NCBI RefSeq assembly: GCF_002155685.1
Contig: NZ_MUYK01000011.1
Location: 28,464-92,463 of the forward strand
Length of the DNA: 64,000 bases
Origin: Erythrobacter colymbi
Lineage (GTDB): Bacteria > Pseudomonadota > Alphaproteobacteria > Sphingomonadales > Sphingomonadaceae
Direction: 5' to 3'
Part shown: positions 37,163 to 43,305 of the stretch, in pieces
How the letters are laid out: each line of letters begins with the position of its first letter
Numbering within the stretch: the stretch's first letter is position 1
Program-made: the position numbers and the translations under genes
Notes under the pieces: model-generated
Told to the model about the DNA's origin: nothing
Databases searched by the model: none
Seen by the model: only the letters and a program-made list of their open reading frames with translations

Positions 37163-37474
37163 TCAGGCAGGAGGCCGCAAAGCGGCCTCTTGGGCGGCGA
37201 TCAGGCGGTCGAGCTTGGCCGAGATCTGCTCCAGCGTGGCGCCGCTTTCCGTCTGCGCAGCGAGCGCGGAGAACTGCGCCATCTGGGCGAGCATATCCTT
37301 GTTGTCGGTCGGCTCGAGCGGGTCCTGCTGCGACAGCTGGGTCGTCAGCAGCTTCAGGAAATCGGCTTGGCCGAGCGACTGCGTCGCCCCCTTCAGCCGT
37401 GAGGGCGTATTCAGCCGGTCGAGTGTCGCCTGCGTGGCGGCGCTGGTGGTGTTGGTGGTCGTGGTGGTGGTCAT
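37163..37474 (-). CDS. flgD: hook-cap scaffold protein FlgD, minimal
   Basis: Cap that guides hook polymerisation. Only 103 residues, against about 230 in enteric bacteria. The conserved N-terminal FlgD motif is complete (LGQADFLKLLTTQLSQQDPLEPTDNKDMLAQMAQFS), but the C-terminal Tudor/Fn3-like domains are missing. ATG 37474 overlaps the flgC stop by one base. The N-terminus carries a run of Thr (MTTTTTTNTT). Confidence 0.93.
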   Translation of the reverse strand: MTTTTTTNTTSAATQATLDRLNTPSRLKGATQSLGQADFLKLLTTQLSQQDPLEPTDNKDMLAQMAQFSALAAQTESGATLEQISAKLDRLIAAQEAALRPPA

Positions 37475-37884
37475 CACTGGCTCCTCAGGGTTTCGAGCAT
37501 CAGCTGCTTGGCGGTCTGGAGCGCCTGCACCAGGTTCTGGTACTGGCGCGCGCTCTCCATGATCTCGACCATCTCGCCGGTCTCATCGACGGCGGCCTCG
37601 AAGACGTTGCCGTCCTTGTCGGCGAGCGGGTGCGAAGGGTCGTAGCGCTTGGTCGGGGCGGTCTCGGAGCGCACCAGCGTGCCTGCGGTGACGCCCGCGA
37701 GGCCCGAGGCGCGGTCGAGCTCGACCGAGAAGACGGCGCGGATCGGACGGTAGGCGCCCTCTTCGGTGGAGGAGACCGACCCCGCGTTGGCGAGGTTCGA
37801 GGTCGCCGCGTTCATCCGCACCATCTGCGCGCTCATGGCGCGGGTGGTGAGGCTGAACAGCGTCATGGGGGTGCGATCGGGCAT
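37474..37884 (-). CDS. flgC: proximal rod protein FlgC
   Basis: Rod protein of 136 residues. ATG 37884 is chosen because a GAGG site precedes it; ATG 37866 has none. The N-terminal rod motif is MNAATSNLANAGSV, and the C-terminus is GEMVEIMESARQYQNLVQALQTAKQLMLETL. It lies 5 bp after flgB. Confidence 0.95.
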   Translation of the reverse strand: MPDRTPMTLFSLTTRAMSAQMVRMNAATSNLANAGSVSSTEEGAYRPIRAVFSVELDRASGLAGVTAGTLVRSETAPTKRYDPSHPLADKDGNVFEAAVDETGEMVEIMESARQYQNLVQALQTAKQLMLETLRSQ

Positions 37885-37889
37885 CGGCC

Positions 37890-38243
37890 TCACTCGCCCT
37901 TCAGCGCGCGGGTGATGGTGCTGACCTTGCCCTGCACGAAGCTGAGCGTTGCCGAATAGGCGACCGCGTTTTCGGCGAAGGCGACCTGTTCGCGGTTCAG
38001 CTCGACCGTGTTGCCATCGAGCGAGGGCATGGTCGAATTGCGCCACACCATCCCGGCATCGGGGTTGGCGACCGTCACCCCACGCTCGCGCGCCAGCCGG
38101 GCATCGAGCGCGGCGTTGAAATCGATGTCGCGCGCCTTGTAGCCGGGGGTGGCGGCATTGGCGATGTTGGAGGCAATCACCCCCATGCGCTCGGAACGCA
38201 GGGTGAGCGCGGCGCCGTGGATACCGAAAAGTCGCTCGTTCAC
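37890..38243 (-). CDS. flgB: proximal rod protein FlgB
   Basis: First gene of the flg operon, a rod subunit. GTG 38243 (MNERLFGI) is chosen because AGGAG lies 9 bases upstream. It gives 117 residues; a longer frame to 38273 crosses that site. Motifs are RMGVIASNIANAATPGYKARDIDF and the C-terminal FAENAVAYSATLSFVQGKVSTI. A sigma-54 promoter lies 54 bp upstream of the start. Confidence 0.95.
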   Translation of the reverse strand: MNERLFGIHGAALTLRSERMGVIASNIANAATPGYKARDIDFNAALDARLARERGVTVANPDAGMVWRNSTMPSLDGNTVELNREQVAFAENAVAYSATLSFVQGKVSTITRALKGE

Positions 38244-38296
38244 GCGTATGGACTCCTGTCTGCAGCGGGGCACGCCCGCCGGGTCGCGACCGGTTC

Positions 38297-38312
38297 AGCA
38301 GGAAGTGTGCCA
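38297..38312 (-). promoter_or_regulatory. sigma-54 promoter of the flgB operon
   Basis: On the minus strand this reads TGGCACACTTCCTGCT. The -24 box (TGGCAC) is perfect, the -12 box is CTGC instead of TTGC, and the GG-to-GC spacing is exact. Transcription should start near 38285, about 40 bases before the flgB GTG. The activator encoded at 23448 is the expected partner. Confidence 0.85.
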
Positions 38313-38420
38313 AACCCGCGCCACGCGGGAGGCTAGGGCGGGGGCGGGCGCAGACCGGCAGGCTTTTGCCGCCCGCCTGCCCTCGCCTTGGCAAGCCCCT
38401 GCCGCTGCGGCGTGCCGGCT

Positions 38421-38446
38421 TAATTCCCCTTCCCGGCGACCGTTCT
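38421..38446 (+). promoter_or_regulatory. candidate sigma-28 promoter of the stator-like pair
   Basis: TAAT (38421-38424), 14 bases, ACCG (38439-38442), TTCT. It matches the fliC and flgM sites with two changes and the same spacing, and lies 30 bp upstream of ATG 38477 with AGGAGG between. It is weaker than the other copies, but its exact spacing supports it. Confidence 0.45.
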
Positions 38447-38476
38447 GGAGGAGGTCATCACCAGGAGGACTCCGCC

Positions 38477-39145
38477 ATGCCGCCCACACTTTCGTCGCTG
38501 TTCGATCCCGGTGCGCTGGCGATCGTGGTCGCCGGAACGGTCCTCGCCACGGTGGCGCGCACGGGCTGGCGCGATTTCGGCGAGGCGCTGCGCTCCGCCG
38601 GCGGCCTGCTGCGCCGCGGCTTTTCGAGCGAGGCCAACCGCAAGGCGCTGGCGCAGGCAGTGAGCGCGATCCAGCGCGACGGGCCGCGCCGGGCCGATCC
38701 GATGCTGCCGCCCGACCGCGCGCTCGGCCTGATGCTCGAGACCTATCTGCGCCACGGCGCGCTCGAGCCGCTGGCCAGCATCCGCCGCGCCGAACGCGCG
38801 CTTGACGAGGCGCGCCGCGTCAATGCCGCGCAGGTGTTCGGCTGGGCGGGCGAGCTCGCCCCGGTGTTCGGGCTGATCGGCACGCTCTACGGCTTCACCC
38901 AGCTCACCCCCCATCCCGATGCCGCGGCCACCACGACGATCATGGCCGCGATCTCGACCGCGGTGCTGACCTCGCTCTACGGCGCGCTGATCGCGCATCT
39001 GGTGTGCTACCCCGTCGCCAGCGCGATCGAGCGGCGCGGCAATGATGACGAACGCGAGCGCGAGGCGCTGGCCGACTGGTTCGTCGCGCAGATCGAGCGC
39101 AACCCGGCACAGGGCCCGCGCCCGCACCTGCGGGGCGTGGCATGA
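38477..39145 (+). CDS. MotA/TolQ/ExbB-type channel protein, second stator-like subunit
   Basis: A 222-residue inner-membrane protein of the MotA/TolQ/ExbB family. An N-terminal membrane segment (PGALAIVVAGTVLATVART) precedes a cytoplasmic region. Two further segments near 130-180 follow, the first around GWAGELAPVFGLIGTLYGFTQL and the second around ISTAVLTSLYGALIAHLVCYPV. GxxGTLYG and TSLYG are the conserved family signatures. It is distinct from MotA at 29360 and lacks its first two helices' pattern. A strong AGGAGG site precedes ATG 38477. The next gene overlaps by 4 bp and looks like its partner. Confidence 0.85.
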   Translation: MPPTLSSLFDPGALAIVVAGTVLATVARTGWRDFGEALRSAGGLLRRGFSSEANRKALAQAVSAIQRDGPRRADPMLPPDRALGLMLETYLRHGALEPLASIRRAERALDEARRVNAAQVFGWAGELAPVFGLIGTLYGFTQLTPHPDAAATTTIMAAISTAVLTSLYGALIAHLVCYPVASAIERRGNDDEREREALADWFVAQIERNPAQGPRPHLRGVA

Positions 39146-39615
39146 CCCACGTTCTCTCGCCCTCGCGCGGGCGGCACGGATGGCAGATCATCCTCGCCGA
39201 TCTCGCGCTGATCCTGTTCCTGCTGACACTCTCCGCGCTGCCCGCTGCCGAGGCCGAGACCGGCCGCAGGCTTGCCGCGCGCGCGGTGCAGGAACAGACC
39301 ACGCGCAAGGAAACCCGGCCCGAAGTCGCCGCCGCGCAGGCGCTGTTCCGCCCCGTGGCGGGCGGGCCGAGCCTGGGCGAATGGCTGAAGACGCAGGCCC
39401 CCGATCCGCGCGCGACGCTGACAATCTTCGCGATCTACGCCAAGGGCGGCGAGGCGGCGGCCTGGGCCCGGACCGAGGCGCTCGCCGCCGAAGCCCGCGC
39501 AGGCGGTGCGCGGGTGCGCACGATCATCGCCGCAGGCCCGGCCGACGAGATCTGGGCGAGCCTCGCCTATGATGCCAAGATGGCCGACGGAGAAAGGAGC
39601 GGCGGCGCGTCCTGA
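39142..39615 (+). CDS. MotB/ExbD-like partner lacking a peptidoglycan-binding domain
   Basis: A 157-residue protein with one N-terminal membrane helix (IILADLALILFLLTLSAL) carrying an Asp near its cytoplasmic end, as in MotB, TolR and ExbD. The remaining about 120 residues (periplasmic) have an Ala-rich linker and a small alpha/beta part (TLTIFAIYAKGGEAAAWARTEALA), but no OmpA-type NXXLSXXRA motif. It overlaps the channel gene by 4 bp. It probably forms an ion-driven complex with it. Function in motility is inferred only from location between flgB and flgA and a sigma-28-like promoter. Confidence 0.7.
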   Translation: MTHVLSPSRGRHGWQIILADLALILFLLTLSALPAAEAETGRRLAARAVQEQTTRKETRPEVAAAQALFRPVAGGPSLGEWLKTQAPDPRATLTIFAIYAKGGEAAAWARTEALAAEARAGGARVRTIIAAGPADEIWASLAYDAKMADGERSGGAS

Positions 39616-39630
39616 CCGGCGCGCCTCTGC

Positions 39631-40701
39631 TCAGCCGAGTTCGACGCGGTTGCGGCCGAGCTGCTTGGCCCGGTAGAGCGCCGCATCCGCCCTTCCCAGC
39701 GCGCCGCGCGTGTCGGCATCGGGGCCGACCTCAGCCACGCCGCCTGAGAAGGTGATTTTGCCGAAAGGCTGGCCGGTGTCGCGGTTCATCAGCATCCGTG
39801 CCGCCTGGGCTCGGCGGATCGCATCGAGCCGGCCCTTGGCCGCTTCCTTGTCGAGCCCGTAGAACAGCAGCACGAATTCCTCCCCGCCGTGACGCGCGGT
39901 AAAGCACGAATCGCCCGCCATCTCGCGGAAGCTCGCCGCCAGCGCGCACAGCACGCGGTCGCCCGCGGCATGGCCGTGGCGGTCGTTGACCTGCTTGAAG
40001 TTGTCGACATCGCAGAAGGCGATGCTGAGCGGCTTGGCCGAGGCGCGCGCCTCGATCGCGGCGGTGACGAGCTGGCGTTCGAAGGCGCGGCGGTTGGGCA
40101 GGCGGGTGAGATGGTCGACATCGGCCTCGCTGCGGGCCTGGGCGAGGTTTTCGCGCAGCCGGTCGATCTCGACCTCGCTGCGCGCCATGGCCGCCTCGAC
40201 CTGCTCGATCCGCGCCAGCATCGCGCGCGACAGTTCGATCACGTGTGCCAGCCCGTCCGGCCCGGCGAGGGTTTCGATCTGCTCGCCGATCGCACCGCGG
40301 TGGCCGCTGGTCTCGCTCTGCGCCTCGCGCGCGGTTTCGGCAAAGCGGGTGAGCGCATATTCGAGCTTGTCCGACAGCGTCTCCAGCGCGGCGATGCGGT
40401 TGTGCCCGTCAGGGTCGAGCCGCGCGACGGTATCGAGCCAGCGCTGGTCGATCGGCTCGCCCGCCGCCTCGCGCTGCACCAACGCACTGGCAAGTTCGGG
40501 GCTCGATCCCGACAGGGCGCCGCAGATCGCCGCCATATTGGCTGCGGTTACATCGAGATCATGCCGCGCCACGAAGTCGCCGATCCGCTCGAGCAATTCG
40601 CGCCGGGCCTCATGGGCGCGGGTGCCTGCAACAGGAGCGGCCTGGGATACCGCCTTGGCGCGGGCTCGGGTGGCGCGGGAAAATCCGGAAGAAAAAACCA
40701 T
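39631..40701 (-). CDS. diguanylate cyclase (GGDEF)
   Basis: Makes cyclic di-GMP from two GTP. ATG 40701 (MVFSSG) gives 356 residues; a TTG at 40722 is also possible. The C-terminal GGDEF domain has LTRLPNRRAFERQL, CDVDNFKQVNDRHGHAAGDRVL (split around NFKQVND) and the active site GGEEF. The RxxD product-inhibition site is not present before GGEEF (the aligned residues are GDSC). The N-terminal about 170 residues are helical with no membrane segment and resemble no named sensor. It is convergent with the stator-like pair and divergent from flgA, suggesting control of motility versus attachment. Confidence 0.92.
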   Translation of the reverse strand: MVFSSGFSRATRARAKAVSQAAPVAGTRAHEARRELLERIGDFVARHDLDVTAANMAAICGALSGSSPELASALVQREAAGEPIDQRWLDTVARLDPDGHNRIAALETLSDKLEYALTRFAETAREAQSETSGHRGAIGEQIETLAGPDGLAHVIELSRAMLARIEQVEAAMARSEVEIDRLRENLAQARSEADVDHLTRLPNRRAFERQLVTAAIEARASAKPLSIAFCDVDNFKQVNDRHGHAAGDRVLCALAASFREMAGDSCFTARHGGEEFVLLFYGLDKEAAKGRLDAIRRAQAARMLMNRDTGQPFGKITFSGGVAEVGPDADTRGALGRADAALYRAKQLGRNRVELG

Positions 40702-40808
40702 CGGGAGGCGTGTCGCAGGCAAAGGTGGAAGTCGATGAAGCGAAGCCTAGCGGCTTATGCTTAAGCGCCTTGCCGTCCCAGCCTCGGGAGAATGCCTAGT
40801 TTGGCGCT

Positions 40809-40824
40809 TGGCATGGCCCTTGCT
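40809..40824 (+). promoter_or_regulatory. sigma-54 promoter of flgA-flgM-flgN
   Basis: TGGCATGGCCCTTGCT: the -24 box has one change (TGGCAT), the -12 box TTGCT is perfect, and the spacing is exact. It lies 45 bp upstream of flgA ATG 40870. Confidence 0.85.
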
Positions 40825-40869
40825 CCGTTCCGGAACGATATTCCGCGTTACAACAAGGATGCATGCCCG

Positions 40870-41418
40870 ATGGAGACCCCCACGAACTGGACGCATGGCT
40901 GGCGGCTGAGCCCGCTGGTGCTCCCGATGCTGCTGCCTTTGTGCGATCCCGACGCCGGGGCGCAGACCCGCGCGGCAGCGACCGATCCGGCGATGATCGA
41001 CCGCGCCGTGGCCGACTTCACTGGCGCTGCCATCGGTGCCCCCGGCGGCGCGCGCATGGCGAGCGACCCGCGGCTCCAGCTTGCGCCGTGCGGCGGGCCG
41101 CTGGCGGTGAGCTGGCACACGCCCGCGCGCACCGCGGTGCTGGTCGAATGTCCGGGGCCGGCAAGCTGGCGGATCTTCGTCGCCATCGCCCCGGCGCAAG
41201 GCCAGTCCGCCGCTGCCCGCGCCGCAACGCCTGCCGTCAAGCGGGGCGAGGCCGTGACGGTGGTCGTGCGAGGGCGCGGGTTCAGCGTCCAGAAGCCGGG
41301 CGAAGCGATGGAGGCGGGCGCGGTCGGCGACTGGATCACCGTGCGCACCGGCCCCAAGGCCGAGGGCCTGCGCGCCCGTATCGAGCGCCCCGGTCTCGTC
41401 GTCATTCCCGCCGACTGA
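40870..41418 (+). CDS. flgA: P-ring assembly chaperone FlgA
   Basis: Periplasmic chaperone for FlgI. ATG 40870 (METPTNW) follows AAGGA and gives 182 residues with a signal peptide (LSPLVLPMLLPLCDPDAGAQ). The C-terminal SAF domain is clear: KRGEAVTVVVRGRGFSVQKPG, then the closing DWITVRTGPKAEGLRARI. The first half is less conserved. It heads the flgA-flgM-flgN group. Confidence 0.9.
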   Translation: METPTNWTHGWRLSPLVLPMLLPLCDPDAGAQTRAAATDPAMIDRAVADFTGAAIGAPGGARMASDPRLQLAPCGGPLAVSWHTPARTAVLVECPGPASWRIFVAIAPAQGQSAAARAATPAVKRGEAVTVVVRGRGFSVQKPGEAMEAGAVGDWITVRTGPKAEGLRARIERPGLVVIPAD

Positions 41419-41439
41419 ACGCCGCCGTCCCCGCCCCCT

Positions 41440-41465
41440 TAAACACCCGCCCCTGCTGCCGTTCT
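41440..41465 (+). promoter_or_regulatory. candidate sigma-28 promoter of flgM
   Basis: TAAA (41440-41443), 14 bases, GCCG (41458-41461), TTCT. It shares CTTAAACA and the GCCG box with the fliC site. It lies in the flgA-flgM spacer, 33 bp before flgM. With the sigma-54 site upstream of flgA it gives flgM two promoters, as in Salmonella. Confidence 0.6.
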
Positions 41466-41498
41466 CGCCCGCAGAGACCTGATCGAAGGACAACCGCC

Positions 41499-41804
41499 AT
41501 GCCCTCTGTCGAACTGAGCAAATTGCCTGCCGTCGGCGCCGCCCGCGCCGTCAGCGCCGGCGAGCGCGCGCAGATCGAAGCGCGCCCCCGCACCGCCGCC
41601 GCGGCCCCGTCAGGCGCCGTCACGCCCGGCGTCAGCCTCGAGGTGAGCACCGCCAGCGAAGCCCCGACCCCGCCGATCGATGCCGAGCGTGTGAGCCAGA
41701 TCAAGGCCGCGCTGCAGGACGGCTCCTACCCGCTGGTGCCGACCAAGATCGTCGACGCGATGATCGCCGCGCAGGTCAGCCTGTCGCTGCCCGAGCGGAG
41801 CTGA
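41499..41804 (+). CDS. flgM: anti-sigma-28 factor FlgM
   Basis: Binds and inhibits FliA until the hook is finished, then is exported. It has 101 residues. The N-terminal half is disordered and Ala-rich. The C-terminal FliA-binding part has IDAERVSQIKAALQDGSYPLVPTKIVDAMI, the FlgM signature, including RVxxIKxAIxxGxY. ATG 41499 has GAAGGA 9 bases upstream. Its target FliA is encoded at 45422. Confidence 0.93.
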   Translation: MPSVELSKLPAVGAARAVSAGERAQIEARPRTAAAAPSGAVTPGVSLEVSTASEAPTPPIDAERVSQIKAALQDGSYPLVPTKIVDAMIAAQVSLSLPERS

Positions 41805-41808
41805 GCGC

Positions 41809-42171
41809 GTGCCCGATATCCTCGTCCCCGCCCGCCGCCCACTCGCACCCGTTGCCCCCAGTCCGCTGGCGGCAGGATTGCGGCAGATGATTGCCGTCCT
41901 CGAACGCGAGCGGCAAGCGCTTGCCGCGCTCGATGCCGATGGGCTGATCGGGGCCGCGCGCGAGAAGGACCTTCTGTGCGACGAGCTCGCCGCAATCGGC
42001 CCGCAGGTGCTCGACGGCGAGACCCGCAGCCTTGCCGAGACCGCGCGCCAGCTGAACGAGGTCAACCGCCGGGTGCGCAACCTGCTCGCCGCCAATGTCG
42101 CCGCGCGGATCGAGGCCCTCGGCGGCGCGCGCCGGATGCCGCGCGCCACCTACACCCCTGCAAGAGCCTAG
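41809..42171 (+). CDS. flgN: FlgN-like chaperone
   Basis: Export chaperone for FlgK and FlgL. It has 120 residues, mainly helical: LAAGLRQMIAVLERERQALAALDADGL, then LLCDELAAI and AETARQLNEVNRRVRNLLAANV (each helix given apart). The sequence is weakly conserved, but length, helix pattern and position 4 bp after flgM fit. It starts with GTG. Confidence 0.85.
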   Translation: MPDILVPARRPLAPVAPSPLAAGLRQMIAVLERERQALAALDADGLIGAAREKDLLCDELAAIGPQVLDGETRSLAETARQLNEVNRRVRNLLAANVAARIEALGGARRMPRATYTPARA

Positions 42172-42201
42172 GGTTCCTACCTAGGGCCGCGCGGCCCGAA
42201 C

Positions 42202-42217
42202 TGGCACACCGTTTGCA
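42202..42217 (+). promoter_or_regulatory. sigma-54 promoter of the transglycosylase-flhA-fliA operon
   Basis: TGGCACACCGTTTGCA: both -24 (TGGCAC) and -12 (TTGCA) boxes are perfect with exact spacing. It lies 56 bp upstream of ATG 42274. Since fliA is the third gene, this places FliA under sigma-54 control. Confidence 0.92.
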
Positions 42218-42273
42218 CTATCCGCCTGTGAAAGCGCCGCATCCCGCGGCGTTTACCATGAGGCGGAGGGCGC

Positions 42274-43305
42274 ATGAGCCAATCCTCGACATCGCTGAAC
42301 CTGCCCGCCGGCACGATCCGCGCCGGGTTCGAAGCCGCAGCGCGCACCCATGCCGCAGCGCGCGCCGGGATCGAAGGCTTCGAGCCCGGAGCCTCGCGCG
42401 AGATTGCCGCGCCCGCCGGTTCGGTCGAGGCCGCGATCGCCAATGCCGCGCAGGCGACCAGCGTCGATTTCAACTTCCTGCTCGCCCAGGCGCAGGTCGA
42501 GTCCGCGATGGATCCCGATGCCCGCGCCGCCACCAGCAGCGCGACCGGGCTCTACCAGTTCATCGAGAGCACCTGGCTCGGCACCATGAAGCGCCACGGC
42601 GCGCGCTTCGGCATGGGCGATGTCGCCGACCAGATCGCCATGACCGACAGCGGCAATGCCTGGGTCGCCGATCCCGCCCGGCGCGAAGCGATCCTCGCGC
42701 TGCGCAACGATCCGCAGATCGCCTCGCTGATGGCGGCCGGCCTTGCCGAGGACAACCGCGCCTACCTGATGCCGATCCTCGGCCGTCAGCCGAGCCACGG
42801 GGAGCTCTACCTCGCGCACTTCCTCGGCGCGGGTGCGGCCGGAAGGTTCCTCAGCGAATTGCAGGCCGATCCCTCGCAGAACGCCGCAGCGCTGTTCGCG
42901 CGGCCTGCCGCTGCCAATCGCGGCATCTTCTACGCGCCCGACGGCAGCCCCCGCAGCCTCGCGCAGGTGATGGACGTGATCGAGAACAAGATGGGCCGCG
43001 CGCTCGACCGGGCGAGCGATGGCCGCGCGCCGCGCTATGCCCGGGCGGATTACCGCAGCGGCTATAGCAACGCCGTCCCCGCCGCGGGCGGCTTCACCTC
43101 CGCCCCCTATCTCATCGCGGACGAGGCAGTGTTCGGTCCGGGTTCGGTGCCCGCGCTTACCCAGACCTCGGCACCCGCGGCCCCGCGCGGCGCGCGCCGG
43201 GCGCCGATGTCGCAGATCCTCGGCAGCACCTTCGGCACCGATCCCGCCGCCGCCCCGCCGCAGGTACGCCGCGCCTATGACCGCCTGAAAGCCTTCGGCC
43301 TGTGA
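42274..43305 (+). CDS. flagellar lytic transglycosylase (SLT domain)
   Basis: Cuts peptidoglycan to let the rod pass. It has 343 residues. The SLT domain is about 50-140: the catalytic Glu is in LLAQAQVESAMDPDA, followed by ATSSATGLYQFIESTWL. There is no Sec signal peptide, so it may be exported by the flagellar type III system. It supplies the enzyme activity missing from the rod-binding FlgJ at 32519. A good sigma-54 promoter precedes it, and flhA overlaps its stop by 4 bp. Confidence 0.9.
   Translation: MSQSSTSLNLPAGTIRAGFEAAARTHAAARAGIEGFEPGASREIAAPAGSVEAAIANAAQATSVDFNFLLAQAQVESAMDPDARAATSSATGLYQFIESTWLGTMKRHGARFGMGDVADQIAMTDSGNAWVADPARREAILALRNDPQIASLMAAGLAEDNRAYLMPILGRQPSHGELYLAHFLGAGAAGRFLSELQADPSQNAAALFARPAAANRGIFYAPDGSPRSLAQVMDVIENKMGRALDRASDGRAPRYARADYRSGYSNAVPAAGGFTSAPYLIADEAVFGPGSVPALTQTSAPAAPRGARRAPMSQILGSTFGTDPAAAPPQVRRAYDRLKAFGL

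Noticed and set aside
38360..38405. TGGCAAGCCCCTGCCGC and CGGCAGGCTTTTGCC as sigma-54 sites for the stator-like pair
   Set aside because: The GG-to-GC distance is one base too short in both, and sigma-54 spacing is strict.
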